Below are positions 43,929 to 54,285 of a stretch of 64,000 nt of DNA, one piece after another. The notes under the pieces were generated by a model. The model saw only the letters and a list, made by a program, of their open reading frames with translations, was not told the origin of the DNA and ran no database searches. Position 1 is the first letter of the stretch, and each line of letters opens with the position of its first letter. Position numbers and translations under genes: made by a program. The DNA lies in assembly GCF_000952685.1 (NCBI RefSeq), contig NZ_JYHV01000015.1:1-64000 (forward strand), written 5' to 3'. The DNA is from Stutzerimonas stutzeri (GTDB lineage Bacteria; Pseudomonadota; Gammaproteobacteria; Pseudomonadales; Pseudomonadaceae).

Positions 43929-45044
43929 TCAGGCGCCGTACTTGCCGAACGCCGCGTCACGCGTGTTGACGTACAGCGCGTACAACGAATGGCTGCTGGC
44001 CATGAACAGCCGGTTGCCCTTGCTGCCGCCGAAGCAGAGATTGGCGCAGCGCTCCGGCAGCCTGATCTTCCCGATCGCCTTTCCCTGTGGATTGAAGATC
44101 ATCACGCCATCCAGATCGGCGGTCACGGCTTCCGGTGAGCCCGAGCTGCCCCAGCCGCACCACAGGTTGCCATCCTCGTCGCACTTGATGCCATCCAACG
44201 CGCCGAAGGCAGGCGCCTCGATGTGCTTGCGACGTTCGCCCAGCGTGCCGTCCGCGTTGACCGGGTAGGCCCAGACCAGCCGATTGGGCTTTGCCCGGCC
44301 TTCGACGACATACAGCGTCTTCTGGTCGGGCGAGAAGCACAGTCCGTTGGGGCCGGCGATCGAGTCGATCACGCGGGTCACGGCACCGGTTTCGCCATCG
44401 ATGCGATAGACGGCGTCCGGCAGCTCGGTTTGAATCTTGTGTCCCTCGTAGAAGTTGCTGGTCTGGAAAGGCGGGTCGGTGAACCAGATCGATCCGTCTT
44501 GCTTGACCGCGAGATCGTTCGGTGAATTGAAACGTTTGCCTTCGAACTGATCGGCCAGCACCGTGATGCTGCCGTCCGGCTCGGTGCGTGTGACGCGACG
44601 GCCCTGGTCATTGGTGGTCGAGCCTTCGCAGGCCAGCAGCCGTCCTTGCAGATCGCGGCTCAGGCCGTTGGAATGATTCGAGGGCTGGCGATAGATGTCG
44701 AACGAACCGGTGATCTCATCCCAGCGCATGATGCGATTTTCCGGAATGTCGCTGACCAGCAGGTAACGGCCATCGCCGACCCAGACCGGGCCCTCGGCCC
44801 AGCGCATGCCGCTGGCGATCTTCTCGACGCTGGCGTTGAACAACCGATATTTGGTGAAACTCTCATCGAGGATTTCGACGAGTTCATCCGGGTAGCGCTG
44901 GGTCAATGGTTCGGCCAAGGCGAGCCGGGGCAGGCCCAGGCTGCCCATCGAGGCGATTCCAGCCGACACCATCAGCGAGTTTTTCAGGAAGGCTCGGCGG
45001 GCATTGCGTGGGTCGTTGGCGGAATCGTCATTCGTTGTGGTCAT
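43929..45044 (-). CDS. SMP-30/gluconolactonase-type lactonase, Tat-exported
   Basis: A 371-residue periplasmic beta-propeller enzyme predicted to hydrolyse a sugar lactone. The N-terminus carries a twin-arginine signal (ARRAFLKNSLM, followed by a hydrophobic stretch, cleavage near ALA-EP). The SMP-30 domain (about 65-360) has the metal-ligand segments WAEGPVW, NSPNDLAVKQDGSIWFTDPPF and IAGPNGLCFSPDQKTLYVVE. Start ATG 45044 has AGGA upstream. Export as a folded metalloprotein fits the Tat signal. It is divergent from polB across a 385-bp gap. Confidence 0.85.
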   Translation of the reverse strand: MTTTNDDSANDPRNARRAFLKNSLMVSAGIASMGSLGLPRLALAEPLTQRYPDELVEILDESFTKYRLFNASVEKIASGMRWAEGPVWVGDGRYLLVSDIPENRIMRWDEITGSFDIYRQPSNHSNGLSRDLQGRLLACEGSTTNDQGRRVTRTEPDGSITVLADQFEGKRFNSPNDLAVKQDGSIWFTDPPFQTSNFYEGHKIQTELPDAVYRIDGETGAVTRVIDSIAGPNGLCFSPDQKTLYVVEGRAKPNRLVWAYPVNADGTLGERRKHIEAPAFGALDGIKCDEDGNLWCGWGSSGSPEAVTADLDGVMIFNPQGKAIGKIRLPERCANLCFGGSKGNRLFMASSHSLYALYVNTRDAAFGKYGA

Positions 45045-45429
45045 GGCGTGCGTCCTACGTGAAGTTTTTATGGGCGAGCGAGCCCGTTCCACCGGGATAG
45101 GCGGTCAGGCGATACGCGAGGGGTCAGCGATTCAGTCGAGGCGGGCTATGTGCGTGGCGCAACAACGGCAGAACGCGCTTGGCGGTCGGGCGTGGAGAAG
45201 GGGGCATGCGACTATCCATTGTTATTGTAGGGTGATGTTGTCGTACAACCTCGATGAGTATTGTTAGGGTATGACCGCTTGTCAAAGCCTATTCTTGCTG
45301 ACGAACGAAGATCTTTAACACCTTCTGTATCTTGTTCGACGTCGTATGAGCTGGTTCGACTCGTTTGTCGCCTTCGCTTGGACGTTGCCACGTAGAATGG
45401 GCGCCCCGAAAGAATAAGGACGGCGGACG
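45045..45429. promoter_or_regulatory. 385-bp divergent region, SMP-30 gene and polB
   Basis: No gene is seen. It should contain both promoters. There is an AT-rich stretch at 45215-45270. No CTG-N10-CAG LexA box was found upstream of polB. The polB ribosome site AAGGA lies about 12 bases before its GTG start. Confidence 0.35.
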
Positions 45430-47793
45430 GTGAATCTGCAACAGGGCTTTGTCCTGACCCGACACTGGCGCGACACGGCGGCCGGTACTGAGGTGGAGTT
45501 CTGGCTGGCCACCGATACCGGTCCGCGTCGTCTGCGCGTGCCTTACCAACCGTCGGTTGCCTTCATTCCGGCGGCACAGCAGCGCAAGGTTGAAATCCTG
45601 CTCAAGGGCGAGCGCGACGTCGAGCTGCGTCCGCTGAGCCTGACCGACTTCCGCCATCGGCCGGTGGTCGGGTTGTATTGCAAACAGCACCGCCAGTTGA
45701 TGAATCTCGACAAGCGTCTGCGCGGGGCGGGGCTTGACGTCTACGAGGGGGACATCCGACCGCCGGAGCGTTATCTGATGGAGCGGTTTATCACCGCACC
45801 GGTCAGCTTTGCCGGCCGGCCGGATACGCAAGGCGTTCTCGTCGAGGCGCAGATCAAGCCGGCACCGGATTATCGGCCACCACTCAGGCTGGTCTCGTTG
45901 GATATCGAAACCACCATGCGCGGCGAGCTGTACTCCATTGCCCTGGAGGGCTGCGGCCAGCGCAAGGTCTATATGCTCGGCCCGGCCAATGGCGATGCCA
46001 GTACGGTGGATTTCCAGCTGGAGTATTGCGACAGCCGCAAGCAGTTGATCGAGTGCTTGAACAATTGGCTGGCGCGGCACGATCCGGATGTGATCATCGG
46101 CTGGAATCTGGTGCAGTTCGATCTGCGTGTACTGCGCGAACAGGCCCAGCGCTATCAGGTGCCGCTGCGTTTGGGGCGCGGCGGTGAGGAGATGGCCTGG
46201 CGCGAACACGGCAGCCGCAGCAATCATTTCTTCGCAGCAGCGGCGGGGCGGCTGATCATCGATGGCATCGAGGCGCTGCGTTCGGCGACTTGGAGTTTCC
46301 CCTCGTTCAGCCTGGAGAACGTCGCTCAGACGTTGCTCGGCGAGGGCAAGGCGATCGATACGCCTTATCAGCGCATGGACGAGATCAACCGTATGTTCGC
46401 CGAGGACAAGCCGGCGCTGGCGCGTTACAACCTCAAGGATTGCGAACTGGTCACGCGGATCTTCGACAAGACCGAGCTGCTGACTTTTCTGCTCGAGCGC
46501 GCCACGGTCACTGGCTTGCCCGCCGATCGCATGGGTGGCTCGGTGGCCGCGTTCGAGCATCTTTACATCCCGCTGATGCATCGCCAGGGCTTCGTTGCGC
46601 CCAACCTCGGTGAGCGGCCACCGGAAGCCAGTCCCGGTGGCTTCGTGATGAACTCCCAGCCGGGCCTGTACGAATCGGTGCTGGTGCTGGATTACAAGAG
46701 CCTGTATCCGTCGATCATCCGCACCTTTCTCATCGATCCGGTGGGGCTGGTCGAAGGCATGCGCAATCCTGACGACAGCAACTCGGTACCGGGCTTTCGC
46801 GGTGCCCGTTTCTCACGCGACCGGCATTGCCTGCCGGCCATCGTTGAGCGTGTCTGGGAAGGGCGCGAAGCTGCCAAGCGCGAGGGCAACAAGCCCTTGT
46901 CCCAGGCGCTGAAGATCATCATGAATGCCTTCTACGGCGTGCTCGGCTCCAGCGGTTGCCGGTTCTTCGACCCGCGCCTGGCCTCATCCATCACCCTGCG
47001 CGGGCACGAAATCATGCGCCGCACCCGCGAGCTGATCGAAGCTGAAGGCTACAGCGTGATCTATGGCGACACCGACTCCACCTTCGTCTGGCTCAAGCAA
47101 GCACACCGCGACGAGGATGCGGCGCGCATCGGCCGGCAACTGGTGCAGCAGATCAATGGGTGGTGGCGCGAGCATCTTCAGCGTGAGTACGGCCTGCAAA
47201 GTGCGCTGGAGCTGCAGTTCGAAAGCCACTTCAAGCGCTTCCTGATGCCGACCATTCGCGGCACCGAAGAAGGCAGCAAAAAACGCTATGCCGGCCTGGT
47301 CACCCGCCCGGACGGCAGCGACGGGCTGGTGTTCAAAGGCCTGGAAACGGTGCGCACCGACTGGTCGCCGCTGGCCCAGCAATTTCAGCAGGAGCTGTAC
47401 CGGCGCATCTTCAACCGCGAACCCTATCAGGACTACGTGCGCGACTATGTACGCCGCACCCTGAACGGTGAGCTGGACGAGTTGCTGATCTTGCGCAAGC
47501 GATTGCGCCGGCGCCTGGATGACTATGAACGCAACGTCCCGCCACATGTACGCGCCGCACGGATTGCCGATGACTACAACCTGCAGCAGGGCCGTCAGCG
47601 GCAATACCAGAATGGTGGCTGGATCAGCTATCTGATTACCGTGGGCGGCCCGGAGCCTCTGGAAGTGCGGCGCGCGGCAATCGATTACGACCACTACGTG
47701 ACACGCCAGCTGCAGCCCATCGCCGATGCCATTCTGCCTTTCGTCGGCGACAGCTTCAGTGGTTTGATCGACGAGCAGCTCGGGCTGTTCTGA
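45430..47793 (+). CDS. polB: DNA polymerase II (family B)
   Basis: A 787-residue family-B polymerase for translesion synthesis and replication restart. The exonuclease site starts at LDIETTMRG (about 157); the polymerase motifs are [13 protein letters not shown] (A), [19 protein letters not shown] (B) and [10 protein letters not shown] (C). The full domain order and length (E. coli Pol II is 783) indicate an active enzyme. The GTG start at 45430 fits the ribosome site. The glycosyltransferase gene of the rSAM/selenodomain cluster ends only 10 bp away, on the opposite strand. Confidence 0.95.
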   Translation: MNLQQGFVLTRHWRDTAAGTEVEFWLATDTGPRRLRVPYQPSVAFIPAAQQRKVEILLKGERDVELRPLSLTDFRHRPVVGLYCKQHRQLMNLDKRLRGAGLDVYEGDIRPPERYLMERFITAPVSFAGRPDTQGVLVEAQIKPAPDYRPPLRLVSLDIETTMRGELYSIALEGCGQRKVYMLGPANGDASTVDFQLEYCDSRKQLIECLNNWLARHDPDVIIGWNLVQFDLRVLREQAQRYQVPLRLGRGGEEMAWREHGSRSNHFFAAAAGRLIIDGIEALRSATWSFPSFSLENVAQTLLGEGKAIDTPYQRMDEINRMFAEDKPALARYNLKDCELVTRIFDKTELLTFLLERATVTGLPADRMGGSVAAFEHLYIPLMHRQGFVAPNLGERPPEASPGGFVMNSQPGLYESVLVLDYKSLYPSIIRTFLIDPVGLVEGMRNPDDSNSVPGFRGARFSRDRHCLPAIVERVWEGREAAKREGNKPLSQALKIIMNAFYGVLGSSGCRFFDPRLASSITLRGHEIMRRTRELIEAEGYSVIYGDTDSTFVWLKQAHRDEDAARIGRQLVQQINGWWREHLQREYGLQSALELQFESHFKRFLMPTIRGTEEGSKKRYAGLVTRPDGSDGLVFKGLETVRTDWSPLAQQFQQELYRRIFNREPYQDYVRDYVRRTLNGELDELLILRKRLRRRLDDYERNVPPHVRAARIADDYNLQQGRQRQYQNGGWISYLITVGGPEPLEVRRAAIDYDHYVTRQLQPIADAILPFVGDSFSGLIDEQLGLF

Positions 47794-47803
47794 TTAGCTG
47801 ACT

Positions 47804-48523
47804 CTAGCCACCCGATCGGTCGGAGCGAGGCGCGCTGTAGCGCTCGGCGAGGCGTCCGACGGGCACGCCGCAGGCGAACTGCAGCGCCAGCAGGCGATTG
47901 CGCAGCGAGCGTCGCCACCAGCCGTCGCGCTGCCAACGGCGTGTATCGACGCGGACGCCGTCATTCATCCGTACGAACCGGCCATTTCGGCGCAAGCATT
48001 TCACCAGTTCGACCTCCTCGAACAGCGGCCAAGGGCTGTGCTGACCGCAGCGCTGATAGGCCTCCGCCGTTACGAACAACCCCTGGTCGCCGTAGGGCAC
48101 GCCGAAGTGAGTGCGCAACGTGATCAGGCGCTCGAGCAGCGCGCCCTGCCAGCCGGTTCGGCCGGCAAAGCGAAACTTGAAATAGCCTCCCACCGCACCG
48201 TCGGCGATCGCCGTCAGCATCGAGGGCAACGGGTTGCCGTGTAGCTGGGCGTCGGCATGCAGGAACCACAGCACTGGATACCGCGCATGGCTGGCACCCA
48301 AGCGAAGCTGCGTACCGCGGCAGGGCGCGGTCGGCAGCCAGGATGCGCCGTGGCGCGCGCAGAGCAATCGGCACGCCTCGCTGCTGGCGCCATCCACGAC
48401 GATGATTTCGCCATTCACCTCGGTCGTTTGGAAAAGCGGGACGAGGCTGCTCAGCAGTTGCGTCAGCGCCTGCTCGTCGCGCCAGCATGGAATGATCACG
48501 CTGATTGCGCTCTGCTCAGGCAT
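47804..48523 (-). CDS. TIGR04283-type glycosyltransferase, rSAM/selenodomain-associated transferase 2
   Basis: A 239-residue GT2-family glycosyltransferase-like protein. Its GT-A domain starts at SVIIPCWRDEQALTQLLSSL; the metal-binding acidic motif is LHADAQLH, and GGYFKFRF and VPYGDQGLFV complete the family signature. Start ATG 48523 overlaps the stop of the upstream transferase gene by 8 bp. Together with that gene and the divergent radical SAM gene it forms the cluster named rSAM/selenodomain in family databases, later tied to arsenosugar synthesis. The sugar and acceptor are unknown. Confidence 0.85.
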   Translation of the reverse strand: MPEQSAISVIIPCWRDEQALTQLLSSLVPLFQTTEVNGEIIVVDGASSEACRLLCARHGASWLPTAPCRGTQLRLGASHARYPVLWFLHADAQLHGNPLPSMLTAIADGAVGGYFKFRFAGRTGWQGALLERLITLRTHFGVPYGDQGLFVTAEAYQRCGQHSPWPLFEEVELVKCLRRNGRFVRMNDGVRVDTRRWQRDGWWRRSLRNRLLALQFACGVPVGRLAERYSAPRSDRSGG

Positions 48524-49178
48524 CGTGACGAGTCCCAAGTGCTTCGAGCACCGCGCGTAGGCCTCGACGCGATGGCCGCCTGTCTTCGCGCAACGCCGCG
48601 GCAAGGGGCAGCAGGTCTTGCTCATGGTCGATATCAAAGGACTCGCCCGCAATGACGACCTCATGACCTGCCCGTCGGCACAACTGCACGAGCGCATGGC
48701 CGAGTCGATCAGTGCTCCAGGGCAGGCGGGAAAGATCCGGCCAGGGGCGATTGGAGGCCATCAGTACGACGCCGCCATCACGGGCGGCGAACAGCACGGT
48801 GTCGACCCGCTGCAGCAGCTGGGCGACGTACAGGTAGTCGGCGGGGCGCAGGGCAGGGCAGTCGCTGCCGATGAAGATCAGCTTGCGCTGGCCTTGGTCG
48901 CGTAGCGTGCGGTCCAGTTCGTTCAGGCGCTCGCCGAGATTGCCGTCTGGCTGCGCCATGCAGAGCGCCTCGCCAGCCAGCGATCGCGCCCAGTTCAGAT
49001 GCTGCACGTGATCCGGTGCGATCGCCCTCGGCCCTGGCCATTGCTGCAGGTCCTCCAGTGCACAGGCGAGCAGTGCCTGAGCGATGGACAGCGCGGCATG
49101 CTGCCCGAGTGTCGCTGCCAGTCGCTGCTTGGCGTGGCCCAGTGCGGGTCTTTTACAGAGCAGGACCAGGCAGGGCAT
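48516..49178 (-). CDS. TIGR04282-type transferase (CofC-like), rSAM/selenodomain-associated transferase 1
   Basis: A 220-residue nucleotidyltransferase-like (DUF2064, CofC-related) protein. The N-terminal motif CLVLLCKRPALGHAKQRLA (KxPxxGxxKTRL-like) and the central GSDCPALRPADY are diagnostic. It probably activates or transfers a small phosphorylated or sugar unit. I chose ATG 49178; a TTG at 49217 with weak support would add 13 residues. It overlaps the TIGR04283 gene and is divergent from the radical SAM gene. Confidence 0.82.
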   Translation of the reverse strand: MPCLVLLCKRPALGHAKQRLAATLGQHAALSIAQALLACALEDLQQWPGPRAIAPDHVQHLNWARSLAGEALCMAQPDGNLGERLNELDRTLRDQGQRKLIFIGSDCPALRPADYLYVAQLLQRVDTVLFAARDGGVVLMASNRPWPDLSRLPWSTDRLGHALVQLCRRAGHEVVIAGESFDIDHEQDLLPLAAALREDRRPSRRGLRAVLEALGTRHDA

Positions 49179-49323
49179 GGCAGGATCTGAGGTCAAATCG
49201 GTTTCCCCTGGAAGCAAAGGCAGAACCTTGCGCGTGCGTTGACTACGCTGATGAAACGGTTGCCGATTGCGAGCGATCTACGCGTCGGTTTCCTTGAGAC
49301 GTTTTGAAGGTTGAAACATTGTC

Positions 49324-50301
49324 ATGCGTGACACTTTACCGCTGCTCGATGCGTTGCGCTTTCCGCCGATCCGACGCAGTCGTCTGGAGGCATTGCAGGT
49401 CAATCTGACCTACCGCTGCAACCAACGCTGTCTGCACTGCCACGTCAACGCCGGGCCGACGCGCAAGGAGGCGATGACCGACGAGAGCCTGGCTCTGCTG
49501 CATCGGGTGATCGAGGCGCACCCGGTGCAGACACTCGACCTGACCGGCGGCGCGCCGGAGATGCATCCACGCTTTCGCGAGATCGTTCGGCATGCCCGCC
49601 GCGAAGGGCTGCGGGTGATCGATCGCTGCAACCTGACCATTCTGAGCGAGCCGGGTCATGAGGATCTGGCCGAGTTCCTTGCTGAACAAGGGGTTGAAGT
49701 GACGGCATCACTGCCGTGTTACTCGCAGGAAAACGTCGATAAGCAGCGCGGCGATGGCGTGTTCGACGCGAGTATTGCCGGGCTGCGTCAGCTCAACGCG
49801 TTGGGCTATGGAAAAGAGGGCCGTGGGCTGGTGCTCAACCTCGTCTATAACCCGCAGGGGCCGTCGTTGCCGCCGCCACAGGCGCAACTGGAAACCGACT
49901 ACAAAGCGCACCTGGCCGAGGATTTCGGTATCCGCTTCAATCACTTGCTGACCATCACCAATCAACCGATCGCGCGCTTCGGCAGTACCTTGGTGAGCAG
50001 GGGGCAGTTCAATGACTACATGCAACTCCTGCGCGACAGCTATCGGCCTGAAAATCTCGGCGCGGTGATGTGCCGCAACCTGGTGAGCGTCGATTGGCAG
50101 GGCTACCTGTACGACTGTGATTTCAATCAGATGCTCAACCTGCCGATGTCGCTTCCCAGGCTCATCAGCCGGGACCGCGCGCACCTGCGCGATTTGCTGA
50201 CGCCCTTGAGGCTGGACGGTAACTCCATCGTCACGCGTGATCACTGCTACGCCTGTACCGCTGGACAGGGATCGAGCTGCGGTGGCGCTCTAAAAAGCTG
50301 A
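49324..50301 (+). CDS. arsS: Radical SAM/Cys-rich protein of the ArsS (TIGR04167, selenodomain) family
   Basis: A 325-residue radical SAM enzyme. The [4Fe-4S]-binding motif is CNQRCLHC (CxxxCxxC, near residue 38) and a SAM-binding LTGGAPEMH region follows. The C-terminal Cys-rich selenodomain is CYACTAGQGSSCGG, in which some relatives have selenocysteine. Family members transfer an adenosyl-derived group to dimethylarsenite in arsenosugar biosynthesis. No arsM methyltransferase lies in the window. Its divergent neighbours are the two rSAM/selenodomain transferases. Start ATG 49324 lacks a strong ribosome site. Confidence 0.85.
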   Translation: MRDTLPLLDALRFPPIRRSRLEALQVNLTYRCNQRCLHCHVNAGPTRKEAMTDESLALLHRVIEAHPVQTLDLTGGAPEMHPRFREIVRHARREGLRVIDRCNLTILSEPGHEDLAEFLAEQGVEVTASLPCYSQENVDKQRGDGVFDASIAGLRQLNALGYGKEGRGLVLNLVYNPQGPSLPPPQAQLETDYKAHLAEDFGIRFNHLLTITNQPIARFGSTLVSRGQFNDYMQLLRDSYRPENLGAVMCRNLVSVDWQGYLYDCDFNQMLNLPMSLPRLISRDRAHLRDLLTPLRLDGNSIVTRDHCYACTAGQGSSCGGALKS

Positions 50302-50498
50302 TTACCCCTTGCGTCGCCTCGAGTCGATCGAGCAAACCATTCGACCGGCCATTCTCTGATGACCTTGCACTACTCCCGTTCTGTTGTGCGTCTATCGTCA
50401 AGTTCGAAGTTAATGCTATCCGCATGCGTAGTTAAAAGTTGAGATTATTCATATATGGAGTAATCTGTGTCCTGTGGCAATAACCAGGCGGAGCGGAA

Positions 50499-50900
50499 AT
50501 GAAACTCGAACAGGCGGTCAGCAAGCCAGACACTGCTTCGCCCGAGGCAGGGCGAGTCGCGCTGACGTTCTTCTTCAACCTCATGCGGTTATGGAACTGC
50601 AGCGCCGAGCAGCAGCGGATATTGCTTGGCTCGGTGGGTAATACGACTTACTTCAAGTACAAGAAACTTCCTGAAGTTCGTCTGCCGCGCGATACGCTGG
50701 AGCGTATTTCCTACCTGATGGGTATTCACAAGGCGCTGCGTATCCTTTTCAGCAATCAGGCGGAGCGGGCATATGAGTGGGTGCACAAGCCCAATGATGC
50801 CGCGCCGTTCAATGGCGTGAGCGCGCTCGATTACATGCTCGGTGGGCAGGTGGTCGATCTGGCCGATGTACGTCGCTATCTCGACTGGGTGCGGGGCTGA
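50499..50900 (+). CDS. Xre/MbcA/ParS-type antitoxin (DUF2384)
   Basis: A 133-residue antitoxin of the RES-Xre family. An N-terminal helical Xre-like DNA-binding region (residues 20-80) is followed by the DUF2384 toxin-binding domain (LMGIHKALRILFSNQ ... PFNGVSALDYMLGGQVVDLADVRRYLD). It binds and blocks the downstream RES toxin and probably represses the pair. Its start ATG lies about 14 bases after a CAGGCGGAGCGG ribosome site. The toxin start ATG shares the final A of its stop codon, so translation is coupled. Confidence 0.87.
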   Translation: MKLEQAVSKPDTASPEAGRVALTFFFNLMRLWNCSAEQQRILLGSVGNTTYFKYKKLPEVRLPRDTLERISYLMGIHKALRILFSNQAERAYEWVHKPNDAAPFNGVSALDYMLGGQVVDLADVRRYLDWVRG

Positions 50901-51574
50901 TGCAGGAAATCCTGCCGGCCTGGCGGCGAGCGTATCGCATCATCAACAGCTCGTTCCCGCCACTGGACGTGTTCGAGGACACGCTCAGCCCGGATGACCT
51001 GGAGATCGCCTTCGCGCTGGAAGCCATGACCAACGATCGGCTGCGCGAGGAACTGGGCGCCCTGCAGCGCGTCGCGCCGGGTGACCGTGTCAGCGGGCCG
51101 GGTTCGACTGCGGTGATGGCGGCCTTTACCCATATCGGCAATGCCAGCCGCTTCAGCGACGGCAGCTACGGTGTCTATTACTGTGCCAGTTCGTTGGATG
51201 CCGCCATCGCCGAGACCAAATTCCATCAAGAGCGTTTTCTGGCAGCCACCCGCGAGGCGAACGTCGAAATCACCATGCGCGCGTACGTCAACAAGGTCGT
51301 CAAACCGCTGATCGACGTGCGCGACATGCCCGAGCTGCACCAACCCGATCCGGCCGCCTATGGCAATAGCCAGGCATTCGCCCGTGAGCAACGTGACGGC
51401 AAGACCTGGGGTTTGCTCTATCGAAGTGTGCGGCTGGAAGGGCACGAATGCGTCGCGGCCTTTCGTCCGCGGGCGGTCTCGTTGCCGGTGCAGGGGCCAC
51501 ATCTGCGCTACGTGTGGGATGCCCGGTCGGGCGCGATCACTCACATTCTCAAGATGAGCGAGGTATTGGTGTGA
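50900..51574 (+). CDS. RES-family toxin (NAD+ phosphorylase type)
   Basis: A 224-residue toxin of the RES family, related to MbcT; such toxins destroy cellular NAD+. The family segments are WRRAYRIINSSFPPL near the N-terminus, GPGSTAVMAAFTHIGNASRF and SYGVYYCASSLDAAIAETKFHQERF. The conserved Arg, Glu and Tyr of the fold are present in these stretches. It overlaps the antitoxin by one base. Together they form a type II toxin-antitoxin unit in the chromosome. Confidence 0.87.
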   Translation: MQEILPAWRRAYRIINSSFPPLDVFEDTLSPDDLEIAFALEAMTNDRLREELGALQRVAPGDRVSGPGSTAVMAAFTHIGNASRFSDGSYGVYYCASSLDAAIAETKFHQERFLAATREANVEITMRAYVNKVVKPLIDVRDMPELHQPDPAAYGNSQAFAREQRDGKTWGLLYRSVRLEGHECVAAFRPRAVSLPVQGPHLRYVWDARSGAITHILKMSEVLV

Positions 51575-51669
51575 ACGTCCAGGGCTGCGTTCTTGAGCCT
51601 GATCAAGTCCCTGCAAAGGACGCCTGGCTAGTCTGAAGGCTCGATTGAGATCAAGACGAGGCCCCTGAG

Positions 51670-51879
51670 ATGGCCAAGAAATTCCCGATGAATCCTCCGC
51701 ATCCCGAGCGCATCTGCTGGGGATGCGATCGATATTGTCCATCGGATTCGCTTGCCTGCGGCAACGGCGCAGGTCGTACTCAGCATCCTGCGGAGATGAT
51801 GGGTGACGACTGGTACCTGTACGGCGATTGGGGGTTCGATTTGATTGCCACCGACAAGCCGGACGAGAAAAAAGCTTAA
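51670..51879 (+). CDS. DUF3079 small protein
   Basis: A 69-residue protein (MAKKFPMNPPHPERICWGCD...) with the DUF3079 pattern, including the paired Cys CWGCDRYCPSDSLACGNG, four Cys that could bind a metal, and a Trp/Asp-rich C-terminus (DDWYLYGDWGF). Function is unknown. It lies 95 bp after the RES toxin gene but appears independent. Confidence 0.75.
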   Translation: MAKKFPMNPPHPERICWGCDRYCPSDSLACGNGAGRTQHPAEMMGDDWYLYGDWGFDLIATDKPDEKKA

Positions 51880-52155
51880 GCCTCCGGCCTGCAACTTCTA
51901 GCTAGATATTTTTCCTAGGAAATAGCGGGTCCACCGAACCGCAGGTACACTTCGCCGCCTTTTGGCCAAGGCAGGTCGAACAACCGTTCGGCACCTGCTT
52001 CAATTGCAAACTTCAGAAAATCTCCAAGCGAACGATGAACTGGTGCGGCGGCCACGTTGCGGGTTCACCGTGGCCTCTTCGTGGGGCTGTCCGGGCGGAG
52101 CGCCGCTCGTCTCGGATCCAGACCGAACATTCGCAGCCCACGCAGGAACCTGACC

Positions 52156-54249
52156 ATGCTAGTTGGTAGCTATAACGACGTCCTGGTGTTTTTCTCGTTC
52201 GTCGTCGCTGTGCTTGCCTCCTATACCGCGCTCGACATGGCGGGACGGGTCGCGACTGCCGAAGGTCGTGCGGCGCGCCTATGGTGGGCCGGTGGCGCCT
52301 TCTCTATGGGCCTGGGAATCTGGTCGATGCACTTCATCGGCATGCTGGCGTTCAGTCTGCCGCTTCCGCTCGGCTACGATCCGCTGATCACTGCCGGCTC
52401 GCTCGTGATTGCCATTGCTGCCTCTGCCGTTGCGCTGTGGCTGGTATGTCAGCGTGAGCTGCCCTGGTCCCGTATCGGGGTGGGGGCGTTGTTGATCGGT
52501 GCCGGAATTACCGCAATGCATTACAGCGGGATGGCGGCGCTGCGCATGCAGCCAGGCATTGACTATCACACGGGTTGGTTCATTGCCTCGGTTGCCATTG
52601 CCGTGCTCGCCTCGGCAGCCGCTTTGTGGCTGGCGTTTCGCCTGCGCGGCAATCTGGCCCACCTGAAACTCTGGCGTACATTGGCCGCCCTGGTGATGGG
52701 GCTCGCGATCACCGGCATGCATTACACCGGCATGGCAGCGGCGCGCTTTCCCGAAGGTAGCTTTTGCGGGGCTTCCATCACGGGTGTGGAAACCCATTGG
52801 CTGGCGCTGTTGGTGATCGTGCTGACCTTGGCCGTGCTGGCCATCACGCTGATCGTCTCGATTCTGGATAGCCGAATGCAATCGCGTACATCGTTGCTGG
52901 CGACTTCATTGGAGAAGGCCAACAGCGAGCTGGTCCAGCTGGCATTGCATGACAACCTCACCCGCTTACCCAACCGACTCCTGCTGGAGGATCGCCTGAG
53001 TCAGGCGTTGGAGATCGCCAAGCGCGAGCGCTCCTGCTTTGCCGTGATGTTCATGGATCTGGACGGCTTCAAGGCCGTAAACGATGCCTATGGACACCAT
53101 ATCGGCGATGAGCTGCTGGTTAGCGTCACTGAACGGTTGCGTTCGTGCATTCGCGCCCAGGACACACTCGCACGCCTTGGCGGAGATGAGTTCGTGTTGC
53201 TGGCGGTCGTTACAAGCCCGGATGATGCAGCGACACTGGCCGACAAGCTGGTGCAGCGCATCGACGAACCTTTTGAGCTGTCGCGCTACGAGCTCCGTGT
53301 CTCGCTCAGCGTCGGCATTGCGATATACCCCAATGATGGCGAGGGCACGCGTGATCTGCTGCTGCACGCCGACGCCGCCATGTACCACACCAAAAGCGCC
53401 GGCCGGAACGGCTACAGCTTCTTCGAACCTTCAATGAACGCCAACGCCGCGGAGCATTTGCAGCTATTGCATGACTTGCGGCTGGCCGAAGCGCGCGGTG
53501 AGTTACGCCTGCATTATCAGCCGAAGTTCGAGGCACCCGCCGGTCCCGTACGTGGCTTCGAGGCATTGTTGCGGTGGCAGCATCCGAAACGTGGCCTGCT
53601 CAGCCCTGATGCGTTTCTGCCGCTGGCTGAGAAAACCGGTCTGATCATCCCGATGGGAAAATGGGTGCTGGAGGAGGCGTGCCGACAGTTGCGCGAGTGG
53701 CATCTACAAGGCTTCAGCCAGTGGACGATCGCGGTCAACCTTTCAGCGGTGCAGTTCGACCAGCCGGATCTGCCGGGTATGGTGGCCGAGATTCTCGATC
53801 GCTATGCCATTCCGGCGGTCCAGCTGACGCTCGAAATCACCGAAACCGTTGCCATGCGTAATCCGGAAGTGACCATCGAGACGTTGGAGAAACTCACGAA
53901 TCTTGGCGTCAAGGCCTCCATCGACGATTTTGGAACGGGCTATTCGAGTCTGCTCTACCTGAAGCGGTTACCCGCCAGCGAGCTGAAGATCGACCGCGCA
54001 TTCGTCAAGGAAATGAGCGTTGGCAACGAAGATTCGGTCATCGTCTCGGCGATCGTTGCACTGGCCAAAGCGTTGGGTCTCGAGATAGTCGCCGAAGGTG
54101 TGGAAACACCTGAACAGCAGGCGTTCCTCACAGATCTCGGTTGTGAAACGCTCCAGGGCTTTCTGCTTGATCGACCGATGACTGCGGCACAGGTACTTGA
54201 GCGCGCCGAGCGCGCGCGGGTCGAGCCGGCCTGCACTCTCGCCGGGTAA
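52156..54249 (+). CDS. MHYT-GGDEF-EAL c-di-GMP signalling protein (MucR-like)
   Basis: Inner-membrane protein of 697 residues. The N-terminal MHYT sensor has seven or so transmembrane segments, with [18 protein letters not shown] and MHYTGMAAA repeats that are thought to bind a metal or sense a gas. A GGDEF domain (about 270-430, motif [11 protein letters not shown]) and an EAL domain (about 445-690, motif [11 protein letters not shown]) follow, so both cyclase and phosphodiesterase sites look intact. Relatives in P. aeruginosa (MucR) control alginate and nitric-oxide-induced dispersal. Start ATG 52156 follows AGGA; longer frames are shadows. Confidence 0.9.
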   Translation: MLVGSYNDVLVFFSFVVAVLASYTALDMAGRVATAEGRAARLWWAGGAFSMGLGIWSMHFIGMLAFSLPLPLGYDPLITAGSLVIAIAASAVALWLVCQRELPWSRIGVGALLIGAGITAMHYSGMAALRMQPGIDYHTGWFIASVAIAVLASAAALWLAFRLRGNLAHLKLWRTLAALVMGLAITGMHYTGMAAARFPEGSFCGASITGVETHWLALLVIVLTLAVLAITLIVSILDSRMQSRTSLLATSLEKANSELVQLALHDNLTRLPNRLLLEDRLSQALEIAKRERSCFAVMFMDLDGFKAVNDAYGHHIGDELLVSVTERLRSCIRAQDTLARLGGDEFVLLAVVTSPDDAATLADKLVQRIDEPFELSRYELRVSLSVGIAIYPNDGEGTRDLLLHADAAMYHTKSAGRNGYSFFEPSMNANAAEHLQLLHDLRLAEARGELRLHYQPKFEAPAGPVRGFEALLRWQHPKRGLLSPDAFLPLAEKTGLIIPMGKWVLEEACRQLREWHLQGFSQWTIAVNLSAVQFDQPDLPGMVAEILDRYAIPAVQLTLEITETVAMRNPEVTIETLEKLTNLGVKASIDDFGTGYSSLLYLKRLPASELKIDRAFVKEMSVGNEDSVIVSAIVALAKALGLEIVAEGVETPEQQAFLTDLGCETLQGFLLDRPMTAAQVLERAERARVEPACTLAG

Positions 54250-54285
54250 GCAGGGGTTAACCGCACCGGCGACTCTTCAGCTTGC

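Noticed and set aside
45045..45429. A LexA (SOS) box before polB
   Set aside because: No CTG-N10-CAG palindrome was found; the nearest candidate, CTGTATCTTGTTCGAC, lacks the second half-site.
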